Origin: JAGVSR01 sp963708775
Lineage (GTDB): Bacteria > Pseudomonadota > Alphaproteobacteria > Rhizobiales > Hyphomicrobiaceae
Reading direction: 5' to 3'
DNA length: 64,000 nt
Assembly (NCBI GenBank): GCA_963708775.1
Contig: CAVPTI010000012.1
Location: 248,001 to 312,000, forward strand
Part shown: positions 9,901 through 18,098 of the stretch, one piece after another
Layout: every line of letters starts with the position of its first letter
Numbering within the stretch: position 1 is the stretch's first letter
Translations under genes and position numbers: made by a program
The notes under the pieces: model-generated
Databases searched by the model: none
What the model was told of the DNA's origin: nothing
The model's input: only the letters and a program-made list of their open reading frames with translations

Positions 9901-10132
9901 CCGAGTCTTCGACGATTTTGGCAACTTGAGTTTCCAGTTCGGCCGGTGTCGCGCCGGACTGATTGATCGTCACCTGCACAAGGGGGATATCAATGTTGGG
10001 GAAACGCGTGACCGGGAGAGCCTTGAAACTCATGATGCCGAGAAAAAGCAGCACCACGAACAGCAGGATCGCCGGGAGAGGCTTGCGGATCGAGTAGGCC
10101 GAGAAATTGATGCGCGATTCTTGCGAACTCAT
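6956..10132 (-). CDS. RND efflux transporter, inner-membrane pump subunit
   Basis: A 1058-residue proton-driven pump of the hydrophobe/amphiphile efflux family (AcrB/MexB fold, HAE1-type). It shows the duplicated layout: helix 1 at residues 15-35, a large periplasmic loop with porter and docking subdomains, helices 2-6 around residues 335-480, helix 7, a second periplasmic loop, and helices 8-12 from about 860. The proton-relay aspartates are in GILVDDAIVEIENI in helix 4. The length is standard. It overlaps the upstream adaptor gene by four bases and forms an operon tetR-adaptor-pump. There is no outer-membrane factor gene beside it, so a TolC-like protein from elsewhere is expected. Confidence 0.95.
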   Translation of the reverse strand: MSSQESRINFSAYSIRKPLPAILLFVVLLFLGIMSFKALPVTRFPNIDIPLVQVTINQSGATPAELETQVAKIVEDSVANITGVKHLITSLSDGVSTTAIEFRLEIDTDRALNDVKDAIEKIRPELPRTIDEPIIQRIDVEGQAILAYAAVSPGMTLEQLSWHVDDVIKRELLVVKGVGRVERYGGVKREIRVLLDPDRLLAYGITAADVNRQIRATNVDIGSGRGEVGQQEQAIRILAGAKTVAELAETKIAITGGRYVRLSDLGRVLDDAEEARSFARLDGQPVVSFSVFRSKGASELSVADAVEKRLAELDKRYPEVTLSKIDDAVSYTRGNYEAAMTTLIEGAILAVITVFLFLRNSRATLITAIALPLSAIPTFWAMSLMGFSLNLVSLLAITLVTGILVDDAIVEIENIVRHMRMGKSPYRAAMEAADEIGLAVIAITLTIVAIFAPVSFMGGVAGQYFRQFGLTVAVAVLFSLLVARLITPMMAAYLMRPVPPHDMEGGPIMRGYVHFLAATLRWRYVTLIVGMGVFAGSIYATAMLPTGFIPDEDTSRVVISAELPPGARLEDTRIMTDEVTRRLQNIPEVASVFVLGGVSPTGTLEVRRAAVNVRLVPKTERDKPQKELKAILSATIADVPDVRAWFVNERGERELSFSLLSRDGDALAKGVSKVETAVRQLPGFFNVASKSALDRPEIRIVPQLDKASVLGITPDQIAETVRVATIGDVDANLAKFTSGDRLIPIRVQVEENARENLQRIANLRLTNAAGKSIPLSAVADISFGRGPSAIDRYDRERRAELGADLVKGFALGSAREAFVAEVEKIGLPEGVRLLATGDAEIQDEVANGFITAMGTGLMIVLGLLILLFGSVFQPITILLSLPLSFGGVVIALIATNNPISMPVYIGLLMLMGIVTKNAIMLVDFAVEEIARGTERTTALLEAGRKRARPIVMTTIAMAAGMLPSAFALGDGGEFRAPMAIAVIGGLLVSTILSLVFVPSFFSVMDDLSRGVTWLMSFIFQPNATDEGDEEIDETPRVPPRAAESVQPLPHTGGRIAAE

Positions 10133-11364
10133 CGTGCGTCACTCACAGTACGTGTGTCGGTTTCGACGGGGCGTACGATATCGCCATCCTTGAGGAAGGT
10201 GCCGGCACGAGCGATGACGCGGTCACCTTCCGCCAACCCCTTGCGAACCTCGACCAGCCCGCCGGTCGACAGCCCGGTTTCAATTGGTCTTTCGCGGACA
10301 GTGTCGCCGTCGAGCACGAGTGCGGTGGACGTGCCACCGGACGTGCTTACTGAGGAGACCGGCACTGCTAGCCCGCGTTCGCGCGCAGTTTCGATCTGAC
10401 CGCTGGCGAAGGTTCCGACACGCAAGCGGCGGTCGTTGCCGATGAAGATGCGGACGCGGCCGAGCCGGGTGGTGTTATCGACCTCGGGCGAGACGAGTCG
10501 GACCGTTCCGGTGGCGGTGGTGCCATCGGCGATGGTGATGGTGACGGTCTGGCCAGCCTTGAGTTTTCGGACTTGAGACTCGCCGACATCGGCGTCGAGT
10601 TCTATCTCGCCTTTTTCAATGATGCGGAACATCGGATCGCCCGCGGCAACTCCGACTGCGGTCGCGATGCCACCAACGTGAGCCGAGCGGCGGCTGATAA
10701 CGCCATCGACTGGCGCGCGGACGTCCGTGCGCGAGCGGCGCCAATCCAACTGCTGCCGCGCTGCTTGGAGCTGCACCAACTCGGCTTCGGCCGCTTTCTT
10801 CCCCCCTTCGGCGGAGATCAGGAGCGCTTGCAGCGACCGCTTGCTGGCCGTGCGTGCGTCGAGCGTGCTTTCTGACAAGTATCCTTGCTGCGAAAGCGGT
10901 TTGGCTCGATCGAGCTGAGCCGTCGCTTCGGTCAGTCGCGCTTGCACTTCCGAAATCTGGCTTTCGGCTTGAGCGATGGCGGCCTTGCTGCGATCGATAT
11001 TGGCTGCGTTCTGGGCCAATTCGCTGTCGAGCGTCACGGTCTCGAGTACGGCCAGGATGTCGCCCTTCTTTACTTCATCACCCTGATCGGCACGCAGTTC
11101 CGTGATGCGCAGTCCTTCAACCTCCGGCGCAACCAGAACGTCCTCGCGGGCCACCAGCGACCCGGTGACGAGCACCGTCTCGACGAAGTCGGCCGAGGTA
11201 ACCCGACTGACTGTGACGGACGGGGGCGCCACGGTCGCCGCCTTTTCCGTCTTCGCGGTGCGATGGGTGACGATGTCCAAGACAGGCTTATAAACGCCGG
11301 TTCCCCAGACAACGGCAGCCACAGCGGCTGCAATGCCAAACTTGATTATTTGCGAACGGGTCAC
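10129..11364 (-). CDS. RND efflux periplasmic adaptor subunit (HlyD/AcrA family)
   Basis: A 411-residue membrane-fusion protein. It has an N-terminal membrane segment (FGIAAAVAAVVWGTGVY), the first lipoyl half (RADQGDEVKKGDILAVLET), an alpha-helical hairpin rich in Ala/Gln/Glu at about residues 120-215, the second lipoyl half (RTDVRAPVDGVISRRSAHVG), then beta-barrel and membrane-proximal domains. It starts with GTG in a GTGA overlap with the tetR stop and overlaps the pump start by four bases, so all three genes are coupled. It would bridge the pump to an outer-membrane channel. Confidence 0.94.
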   Translation of the reverse strand: MTRSQIIKFGIAAAVAAVVWGTGVYKPVLDIVTHRTAKTEKAATVAPPSVTVSRVTSADFVETVLVTGSLVAREDVLVAPEVEGLRITELRADQGDEVKKGDILAVLETVTLDSELAQNAANIDRSKAAIAQAESQISEVQARLTEATAQLDRAKPLSQQGYLSESTLDARTASKRSLQALLISAEGGKKAAEAELVQLQAARQQLDWRRSRTDVRAPVDGVISRRSAHVGGIATAVGVAAGDPMFRIIEKGEIELDADVGESQVRKLKAGQTVTITIADGTTATGTVRLVSPEVDNTTRLGRVRIFIGNDRRLRVGTFASGQIETARERGLAVPVSSVSTSGGTSTALVLDGDTVRERPIETGLSTGGLVEVRKGLAEGDRVIARAGTFLKDGDIVRPVETDTRTVSDAR

Positions 11365-12008
11365 TCTGCAGCCTCCTCGACGGTCGGCCCGACGGGGCGG
11401 CGTCCTGCGGGTTGTTCTACGGGGTTCAAGAGCTGGCGAATGACCTCGACCACGTCAGGTATGGTCTTCGCCATGTCGAAATTACGATCAACGGCGCTGC
11501 GCCAAAAAAGGCCGTCACCGATGACCATGAAAACGCGTGCGAGAGCAGCAGCATCATGTTTGGGGCGGATGCGGCCTTCGTCGATCATGCGCTGGAAGAG
11601 CTGTTCGAAACTGGTGCGTACGAATTCGTCGACAGAGCGGTGGATCTCGCCGATGTGGGCGTTGCGCGTCGATTCCAGTCCAATCTCGATGGACATAACG
11701 CGGCGGTGGGCTTCATCTTCGACGAAGTACGCCTCACCGATCGCGGCAAGTGCTGCAAAGAAATCTGATGCGCCCGCGAGCTGTGCGAAGCGCGCCTGGA
11801 ACTCCTGCCGGTCTCGCTCGGCGAGGCCCGCGATCAAATCTTCTTTGGATGCGAAGTAAACATATAGCGCGCCAGGAGAGACGCGCGCCTCGCGGCAGAT
11901 GTCCTGCATGCTCGTGGCGTGAAAGCCCGAGTGCGCGAACCGGCGCTCGGCGGCTTCAAGAATATGATCCCGGCGGGCGCGCTGCGTGTCGGGTTTTAAT
12001 TTCGGCAT
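11361..12008 (-). CDS. TetR/AcrR family transcriptional regulator of the efflux operon
   Basis: A 215-residue repressor-type protein. The N-terminal TetR helix-turn-helix (residues about 12-58) reads ILEAAERRFAHSGFHATSMQ and VSPGALYVYFASKEDL, a near-canonical recognition helix. The C-terminal part is the ligand-binding domain. It is the first gene of the operon with the adaptor and pump, overlapping the adaptor by four bases. A perfect 14-base palindrome and a related half-palindrome lie 75-140 bases upstream, so autoregulation of the whole operon is likely. The inducer is unknown. Confidence 0.93.
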   Translation of the reverse strand: MPKLKPDTQRARRDHILEAAERRFAHSGFHATSMQDICREARVSPGALYVYFASKEDLIAGLAERDRQEFQARFAQLAGASDFFAALAAIGEAYFVEDEAHRRVMSIEIGLESTRNAHIGEIHRSVDEFVRTSFEQLFQRMIDEGRIRPKHDAAALARVFMVIGDGLFWRSAVDRNFDMAKTIPDVVEVIRQLLNPVEQPAGRRPVGPTVEEAAE

Positions 12009-12081
12009 GTGTCATCAACTCTGGACAAAGAAGACTGTCCGCTCGGTTTTGCAGCGTAGGCTGAGAACTGACTTTTCGCAA

Positions 12082-12149
12082 AACGAACGATCGATTTTTT
12101 TGGATCATATGGAAAACGGCTAGCGCGTCAAGCAGAACGAACGTTCGTT
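12082..12149. promoter_or_regulatory. Probable TetR operators upstream of the efflux operon
   Basis: AACGAACGTTCGTT at 12136-12149 is a perfect palindrome typical of TetR/AcrR operators. A second, partly degenerate copy, AACGAACGATCG, starts at 12082, about 54 bases closer to the tetR start at 12008. The two share the ACGAACG half-site. Their position in the only intergenic region ahead of tetR-adaptor-pump suggests autorepression. Binding by this particular regulator is an inference. Confidence 0.65.
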
Positions 12150-12296
12150 TTGTTACAGCTCGGCCGTTCGGACGTGTTGGTGTTGTAGTCGTTGTCGACT
12201 GCAGTGTGGATGCATGCGCAACGTTATCGCGATGGTTCGCTCATTCTCGCTCGAAACAGGGCCGCCGAGGATTAGTATCGTGTGGTGCCCAGCGGT

Positions 12297-12596
12297 TCAG
12301 CGCTTGCAGGGATAACCGGTGAAAATACAGACGGTGCCGCCTTCAGCCGTAATGCATCGCTCTTCGCTGGTTTCGGCGTTGCCCCAATTGGAAAAGTCGG
12401 TTCCGAGGGTGGGGGTGACGCGAACCTTGCGGCGCCAGTTGGCGCGGGCTTTCGTTTTGGCGAGCCAAAGGAAGGGGCGGGTTCGCCACGCGCCGAGACG
12501 GCGGCGTCGCTGCAGGTCTTGGAAGCCTGTGCAGGGGCGACGGCGACGATGGCCCATCGAAATGATGAGGGCGGAAGTCACAGTGTTGGGAAGCAT
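12297..12596 (-). CDS. Small secreted Cys-containing protein, frameshifted as written
   Basis: Read in three frames, this is one small exported protein. ATG 12596 opens MLPNTVTSALIIS, then after one extra base near 12557 the frame continues WAIVAVAPAQA-SKTC, which completes a signal peptide. Two more extra bases at about 12461-12476 lead to AKTKARANWRRKVRV, and the C-terminus is ERCITAEGGTVCIFTGYPCKR split as ERC, TVC and PCK. The uninterrupted frame (99 codons) has an unnatural Arg-rich centre, which supports the frameshifted reading. About 97 residues, with one N-terminal and three C-terminal cysteines that could form disulfides. I do not recognise a named family. Confidence 0.5.
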   Translation of the reverse strand: MLPNTVTSALIISMGHRRRRPCTGFQDLQRRRRLGAWRTRPFLWLAKTKARANWRRKVRVTPTLGTDFSNWGNAETSEERCITAEGGTVCIFTGYPCKR

Positions 12597-12694
12597 AAGG
12601 ATCCAGCGGCAATTTCTCTTGTGCGAGCTTAGCTGGAATCGCTGCGGGACGGATATGGAAGATCACGAGAAGACGGTGAACTTCACGATGCCGG

Positions 12695-13558
12695 TTAGAA
12701 CTGCGTCAGCCAGTTCAAGGTGGCATAGGGTTCGGGATCGGCATTGCCGGCAGCTTGAAAACTGCCACCGGAGATGCCGCCGGATAAGGAGAGTTCCCCA
12801 CCGTCCCACGTGTAACGGAGAAAAAGGCCGGCGCGCGTGTAGTCGAGGAGGTGTGTTTCTTCGTCGGAATAACAGCCGGCACTATCGTCCCAGCCGAGGT
12901 CGCAATCGCTTTGATTGTCGAGGTTGAGCCAGCCTTCAAGGCCAGTGCTGATCGATGGCGTGATGTAAGCGCCAAGGCGGGCGCGGGCATTGCGCGTATC
13001 ATGTGCGGTGCTCCAGGAGGTATCGAGAGACGCAAACCCGATATTTCCAATGTCGAGCCAGAGTTCGAGCACGCCCTTGAAGCCGATGTCGTCGCCTACG
13101 ACAAGGTTTTCCGGGTCGAACGGGGTGATGTTGTGGGCGATGTACGAGAGGCCGCCGAAAGCTTTTGCTGTGAGCGGGCCGAAACGTTCGAGGTAGCCGA
13201 CGAGCGCGTCGCCGTAGTAGGTCGCAGCCGAAAACGACTGAATATCCGAAGTGGGCGTCGTGCTCCGGTTACCTGAATACTGATAATTGCCATAACCACC
13301 GGCGAGGCGGACGCGCCAGCCGGGTTCGTGGATGTGGCCAAAGGGTGCGACGGTGATGCCGGAGTAGACGAGCCAATTGTCCTTGGCCACGTCGACGCCG
13401 GACCAGGTCTCTCGCCATTTCCAAATGTCGCGCCATGGGGGGCGGGTTTCTTGGGCGGCCGCCGACAGGGGCGTTAGCGACAGGAGGGCTGTGGCTAGGG
13501 CTGTCCAGAGGACGAACCTAGACCTTGCACCATTCGGTACTGGAGAACGCCCCCGCAT
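12695..13558 (-). CDS. bcsS: Cellulose biosynthesis protein BcsS-like outer-membrane protein
   Basis: A 287-residue exported beta-barrel candidate. A signal peptide ends near AAAQ-E (about residue 36). The rest is made of alternating amphipathic strands rich in Tyr, Trp and Gly, and the chain ends in Phe, as outer-membrane barrels do. The opening (WRETWSGVDVAKDNWLVYSG) and the GYGNYQYSG and AATYYGDALVGY strands match the BcsS family found near cellulose synthase genes in Alphaproteobacteria. No bcsA, bcsB or other cellulose gene is in the window, so the functional assignment rests on family resemblance only. It is transcribed alone. Confidence 0.75.
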   Translation of the reverse strand: MRGRSPVPNGARSRFVLWTALATALLSLTPLSAAAQETRPPWRDIWKWRETWSGVDVAKDNWLVYSGITVAPFGHIHEPGWRVRLAGGYGNYQYSGNRSTTPTSDIQSFSAATYYGDALVGYLERFGPLTAKAFGGLSYIAHNITPFDPENLVVGDDIGFKGVLELWLDIGNIGFASLDTSWSTAHDTRNARARLGAYITPSISTGLEGWLNLDNQSDCDLGWDDSAGCYSDEETHLLDYTRAGLFLRYTWDGGELSLSGGISGGSFQAAGNADPEPYATLNWLTQF

Positions 13559-13697
13559 TCGCGAACTCGACGCAACACTGACGATCGAGAGTTTCGCGCG
13601 GGTGATCCGTGGTCAAATTAAAATTAACCAAAAAATGCATTATACATCATAGGGTTGCGGCGTTTCTATTGGTTCTATTATAGGTTGAGGAGGTCTA

Positions 13698-13739
13698 ATG
13701 CTGCGGTGCGGGGCGCAGACTCACGAGATTTTGGGTTGA
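13698..13739 (+). CDS. Possible 13-residue leader peptide upstream of the phasin-like gene
   Basis: ATG 13698 has a very strong ribosome-binding site (GAGGAGG, five bases before the start) and opens a 13-codon frame ending at TGA 13737-13739. It lies about 90 bases ahead of the phasin-like start in an A+T-rich upstream region. The strong site would be unexpected by chance, but so short a frame cannot be confirmed from one sequence. It could instead be the start of a longer gene cut by a base insertion. Confidence 0.25.
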   Translation: MLRCGAQTHEILG

Positions 13740-13831
13740 GATTTTTCCAATCGTAACAAAATACCGCCTATACCGGCTCTCAGAAGAAGAGCAGCGTTCG
13801 TTGTAACGAGTGCACAAGAGGTTCGCGCGTC

Positions 13832-14302
13832 ATGGACAAGCCCTCCCCCAATAATCCGCATGTGCATGATTGGCTCGGAACGCAAAGTTTCGAGCCCAAG
13901 AGCTTTGAAAATCCGTTTGATCCCAAGCAGATCCTGGACGGCATGTCGGCGGGAATGGGTCCGATGAAGGCGCTGACAGTGCAGCAGATGGAACTGCTGA
14001 CGCTGATCAGCCGCCGGGCGCAGGCCTATCTTGGCATTCCGCAGCGCCTCTCGCGCTGCCGGACGCACAGTGATCTCGTGAACGAGCAGATGCGGTTCTG
14101 GCAGACGGCGACGTCCCAGTATCAGGATTCGACCTCGCGCATTGCGAATGCTTGGAGCGAACTGTTCCAAAATTTGCCGCAGGCGGGTCGGGGCGCGGGT
14201 GGGACGACGAATAGCGTGTCGTTCCCGAAGAAGCCCGAAACAGGGCGCGATCGCACGGCCGATCTGATCCGGATGCCTGGCGCGAACACAAGAGTGAGCT
14301 GA
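13832..14302 (+). CDS. Phasin-like protein
   Basis: A soluble, mostly helical protein of 156 residues without signal peptide. The central helices include QQMELLTLISRRAQAYLGIP and a C-terminal amphipathic segment QYQDSTSRIANAWSEL, a pattern seen in phasins, the small proteins that coat polyhydroxyalkanoate granules. The C-terminal 40 residues are Gly/Thr/Pro-rich and look disordered. No polymer synthase gene is nearby, so the role is inferred from family resemblance only. It converges on the IalB gene. Confidence 0.55.
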   Translation: MDKPSPNNPHVHDWLGTQSFEPKSFENPFDPKQILDGMSAGMGPMKALTVQQMELLTLISRRAQAYLGIPQRLSRCRTHSDLVNEQMRFWQTATSQYQDSTSRIANAWSELFQNLPQAGRGAGGTTNSVSFPKKPETGRDRTADLIRMPGANTRVS

Positions 14303-14329
14303 CACAGGTCTCGTCGGGGAGCGACGCAT

Positions 14330-14920
14330 TCAGGGCAAAGCGGCGAGTGCCTGGCTGAAACCATTCAGCGACAGTGGGATCCCGATCCCTGCTTCCTCTG
14401 TTTGGAAGATAATGAAAATTGCGGTTTTGCCGTTCGAAAACTGGTCGATCAGCTTATCGTCGAGCGTCACCTGCGCGTAGCAGGCGAACGTATGGCAGCG
14501 CAGAAACGGCGCGTGACCCACGTCGATGTCATCAATCTTGAGGCCTATGCCCGGCGGAAGGAGCACGCCGACAGGTGCAAACACGCGCAGCACCCGCATG
14601 CCTTGTGAGAACTTCTGAAAATAGACAGTCAGTCCGACGTTCGGGCGATCTTCCGCCGTGACGCTCTGGACGAGCGCACAGACCTCGTTCTTGGCGCCCG
14701 CGGGCGGGGGTTTGCAGACGACTTGCCAATCACCGTGCTGTGCTTTGACGGTGCCATCCGCCATCTCGGGCGCTTTGGAATCCTGCGCGCGGGCAGGTGC
14801 GCTCACCAACACGGATCCAATGAGGGCCAGGGCCACAAGAGGGATCGCAAGGGCTCCGCGCAGCGATCCGGGGACGCCGAACTTTGGCGCTGCAACACGA
14901 CAGAGAATTTTGAATGGCAT
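14330..14920 (-). CDS. Invasion-associated locus B (IalB) family protein
   Basis: A 196-residue exported protein. A long signal region ends near SAPARAQ (about residue 46). The mature part has the IalB pattern: HGDWQVVCKPPP, a Cys-containing strand EVCALVQSVTAE, LRVFAPVGVLLPPGIGLKID, and a CHTFACYAQV segment, then a C-terminal FSQALAAL. IalB proteins are periplasmic or surface proteins widespread in Hyphomicrobiales including non-pathogens, and the name does not imply virulence here. The gene is monocistronic. Confidence 0.85.
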   Translation of the reverse strand: MPFKILCRVAAPKFGVPGSLRGALAIPLVALALIGSVLVSAPARAQDSKAPEMADGTVKAQHGDWQVVCKPPPAGAKNEVCALVQSVTAEDRPNVGLTVYFQKFSQGMRVLRVFAPVGVLLPPGIGLKIDDIDVGHAPFLRCHTFACYAQVTLDDKLIDQFSNGKTAIFIIFQTEEAGIGIPLSLNGFSQALAALP

Positions 14921-15454
14921 GGAGACATCTATCTCGGGGTGGAACGGCGAAGGAGACGCGACACGGGCGCACAGGCAGAGCCCGAAGGTTGCGCCGCAGT
15001 GTCAATGGCTACGGCTTCGGTCGTACGCGTGTGATGCGTGGTTCGCTCAGGAAAAAGGCCGAAACGAGACAATTTCAACAGTTTAGATCGGCTGTTACCA
15101 AAAGGGTCAGTTCAAACGATGACATGCCGAGTATGGATGACTTCGTGCGGGAAATTGCCGCAAAAAACTTGACTTAGGTGCGCGATCCCGGTTGTTCTGT
15201 CTTTGACGAAGGGGAAGATCGTCACACTTGGATGATGGCTGCTCAGCGAAGATATCGGCTTGTCTTTGACCACCGATAATGACCCTGGCGCTAACGGCTT
15301 TAACGGGACGCACGCTCGGCTCGTCATTGGCCGTCTCGCGCCGCAACGGGTCTAGCCACTCACCGCACTCGGGATTGAAGTCTCGAGGAAGGACACCTCC
15401 CCTTTTCGATCATGAGGTCCGGCCAGAACCGGGCTGATCTGGGGAGCGCTTGGA
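14921..15454. other. Upstream region of the cytochrome c oxidase operon
   Basis: About 530 bases between divergent ialB and coxB. Open frames here are short and lack motifs. The last 20 bases carry a good ribosome-binding site (GGGGAG) for coxB. The long 5' region could hold the main oxidase promoter and regulator sites, but I could not identify a specific box. Confidence 0.4.
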
Positions 15455-16378
15455 ATGACGACGACACGTCCATGGACATTGCTGGGTCTGGTGGCCATCG
15501 CGGCCTGGGCCGCGATCGGGTTCGCCGGTTCGCCTGCCTTTGCGGCGCAGGGATATGCCACGCCGGGCCAAATCGGGCTGCCGGCTCCAGCGACGGAAGT
15601 TGCTCGTGGAATCAATGAATTTTATGACTTCGTGAACATCATCATCATCGCGATCACGCTCTTCGTACTGGGGCTCATGATCTACGTGATGGTTCGGTTC
15701 CGTGAGTCCAAGAACCCGATCCCGTCGAAGACGACCCACAACACGCTACTGGAGGTGGCCTGGACGGTCGTGCCGATCCTGATCCTCGTTGCGATCGCGA
15801 TCCCGTCGTTCAAGCTTCTGATGCTGCAGTATACGTATCCCAAGCCCGACGTGACGATCAAAGCGATCGGCAACGCGTGGTTCTGGGAGCACGAGTATCC
15901 GGGCACGACGCCCGAGGACAAGACCTTCACCGTCACGTCGAACATGCTGTCGGATGAAGAAGTCGCCGAGAAGGTCAAGTCGGGCATTCCCACGCCGCGC
16001 CTGCTGGCGGTGGACAATGAGATCCTGGTGCCGGTCAATAAGGTCGTGCACATGCTCGTCACATCAAACGATGTGATCCACAACTGGACCATTCAACCGT
16101 TCGGTTCGAAAATCGACGCCGTGCCGGGCCGCCTGACGGCCACGTGGTTCCGTCCCGAGTATGAAGGCGTGTTCTATGGCCAGTGCTCGGAACTGTGCGG
16201 CATGAACCACGCTTTTATGCCGATCGCGGTGCGCGTCGTGAAGCAGGAGACCTTCGATCAGTGGACGGCGGCCATGAAGGCGGGCGACCGCAAGAAGGCC
16301 AAGGAGATCACCGATCGCGTGGCGTTGGATCATGCCGGGATCAAGTCGGTGGCGGACGCCGCCGAGCCGCAGCGCTGA
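15455..16378 (+). CDS. coxB: Cytochrome c oxidase subunit II
   Basis: The CuA-bearing subunit of an aa3-type terminal oxidase, 307 residues. After a signal peptide (to about residue 31) come two membrane helices (about residues 55-78 and 100-120) and the periplasmic cupredoxin domain. The CuA ligands are visible: His in DVIHNW, then the C-S-E-L-C-G-M-N-H-A-F-M cluster giving two Cys, Glu, His and Met. The C-terminus extends about 50 residues without a cytochrome c domain. ATG 15455 follows GGGGAG. It is the first gene of the oxidase operon. Confidence 0.97.
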   Translation: MTTTRPWTLLGLVAIAAWAAIGFAGSPAFAAQGYATPGQIGLPAPATEVARGINEFYDFVNIIIIAITLFVLGLMIYVMVRFRESKNPIPSKTTHNTLLEVAWTVVPILILVAIAIPSFKLLMLQYTYPKPDVTIKAIGNAWFWEHEYPGTTPEDKTFTVTSNMLSDEEVAEKVKSGIPTPRLLAVDNEILVPVNKVVHMLVTSNDVIHNWTIQPFGSKIDAVPGRLTATWFRPEYEGVFYGQCSELCGMNHAFMPIAVRVVKQETFDQWTAAMKAGDRKKAKEITDRVALDHAGIKSVADAAEPQR

Positions 16379-16467
16379 ACTGAATCGCTGGAGCAGCGGC
16401 GGGAGGCCGCGCTCGAGTATCCGTTACAGGACCACGAATACAACCCGAGACGAAAAGGTCTAAGACC

Positions 16468-18087
16468 ATGGGTAGCACTGCGGCACACGCCGATCATCAC
16501 GACCACGCACCGACCGGCATTCGCCGTTGGCTTTTCTCCACGAACCATAAAGACATCGGCACGCTCTACTTCATCTTCGCGATGATCTCGGGCGTCATCG
16601 GCGGCGCGCTCTCGGTGGGTATCCGCCTCGAGCTGCAAGAGCCGGGGATGCAGTATTTCGCCAACGCGCATCTCTACAACGTGTTCGTGACCGGCCACGG
16701 TCTCATCATGGTGTTCTTCATGGTGATGCCGGCGACGATGGGTGGATTCGGCAACTGGTTCGTGCCGCTGATGATCGGGGCGCCGGACATGGCCTTCCCG
16801 CGCATGAACAACATCTCGTTCTGGCTGCTGCCGATGGCGCTGACGTTGCTCGTCATCTCGATGTTCGTCGAAGGTCCGACGGGCATGAATGGCGTGGGCG
16901 GCGGCTGGACGATCTATGCGCCGCTGTCGACTTCGGGGCATCCCGGTCCGGCCATGGATTTTGCGATCCTGGCGCTGCACCTCGCGGGTGCGTCGTCGAT
17001 CCTGGGTGCGATCAACTTCATCACCACGATCTTCAATATGCGCGCGCCGGGCATGACGCTGCACAAGATGCCGCTGTTCGTGTGGGCCGTGCTGATCACA
17101 GCGTTCCTGCTGCTTCTGTCGCTGCCGGTTCTGGCTGGTGCGATCACGATGCTGCTGACGGATCGCAACTTCGGCACGACGTTCTTCAATCCGGCCGGCG
17201 GTGGCGATCCGCTGCTGTACCAGCATCTGTTCTGGTTCTTCGGCCATCCGGAAGTCTACATCCTCATCCTTCCGGGCTTCGGCATCGTCAGCCACATCAT
17301 CGCGACGTTCTCGCGCAAGCCGGTGTTCGGCTACCTCGGGATGGCCTATGCGATGGTCGCAATCGGACTTGTCGGGTTCATCGTGTGGGCGCACCACATG
17401 TATGCGGCCGGTATGAAGGTGAACACGCAGGCCTATTTCGTGTTCGCGACCATGGTGATCGCGGTTCCGACAGGCGTGAAGATCTTCTCGTGGATCGCCA
17501 CGATGTGGGGTGGCTCGATCCAGTTCCGGCTGCCGATGATCTGGGCGCTCGGGTTCATCTTCCTGTTTACGGTCGGCGGCGTGACGGGCGTGATGCTCGC
17601 GAATGCCGGCGTCGACCGCGCGCTGCATGACACCTACTACGTGGTGGCGCACTTCCACTACGTGCTGTCGCTCGGCGCCGTGTTCTCGATCTTTGCGGGC
17701 TGGTACTACTGGTTCCCGAAGATGAGCGGCTACATGTACTCGGAGTTCTGGGGCAAGCTGCACTTCTGGACCACGTTCGTGGGCGCGAACATCCTCTTCT
17801 TCCCGCAGCACTTCCTGGGTGCCGCCGGAATGCCGCGCCGCTACGCCGACTATCCGGATGCCTATGCGTTCTGGAACGAGATCTCGTCGGTCGGTTCGTA
17901 CATCACGGCCCTGGGCACGATCTTCTTCTTCACCGGTCTGGCGGTTGCTTTCGCTCGCAAGGAGAAGGCTGCCGGCAATCCGTGGGGTGAAGGCGCGACC
18001 ACGCTCGAGTGGACGCTGCCGTCTCCGCCCAACTATCACGCATACGAGACGCTGCCGCGGATCGCGGCCACGTCCGATCGTCACTGA
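16468..18087 (+). CDS. coxA: Cytochrome c oxidase subunit I
   Basis: The catalytic haem-copper subunit, 539 residues with twelve membrane helices. The low-spin haem ligand is in VTGHGLIM. The CuB histidines and the cross-linked Tyr are in HPEVYILILPGF and the HH pair in WAHHMYAAG. The haem a3/a ligands are in VAHFHYVLS. The Tyr in the HPEVY motif and the K-channel residues mark a type A oxidase reducing O2 to water and pumping protons. It lies 89 bases after coxB and is followed by a region rich in hairpins before ctaB. Confidence 0.98.
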   Translation: MGSTAAHADHHDHAPTGIRRWLFSTNHKDIGTLYFIFAMISGVIGGALSVGIRLELQEPGMQYFANAHLYNVFVTGHGLIMVFFMVMPATMGGFGNWFVPLMIGAPDMAFPRMNNISFWLLPMALTLLVISMFVEGPTGMNGVGGGWTIYAPLSTSGHPGPAMDFAILALHLAGASSILGAINFITTIFNMRAPGMTLHKMPLFVWAVLITAFLLLLSLPVLAGAITMLLTDRNFGTTFFNPAGGGDPLLYQHLFWFFGHPEVYILILPGFGIVSHIIATFSRKPVFGYLGMAYAMVAIGLVGFIVWAHHMYAAGMKVNTQAYFVFATMVIAVPTGVKIFSWIATMWGGSIQFRLPMIWALGFIFLFTVGGVTGVMLANAGVDRALHDTYYVVAHFHYVLSLGAVFSIFAGWYYWFPKMSGYMYSEFWGKLHFWTTFVGANILFFPQHFLGAAGMPRRYADYPDAYAFWNEISSVGSYITALGTIFFFTGLAVAFARKEKAAGNPWGEGATTLEWTLPSPPNYHAYETLPRIAATSDRH

Positions 18088-18098
18088 AAATAAGCAAC

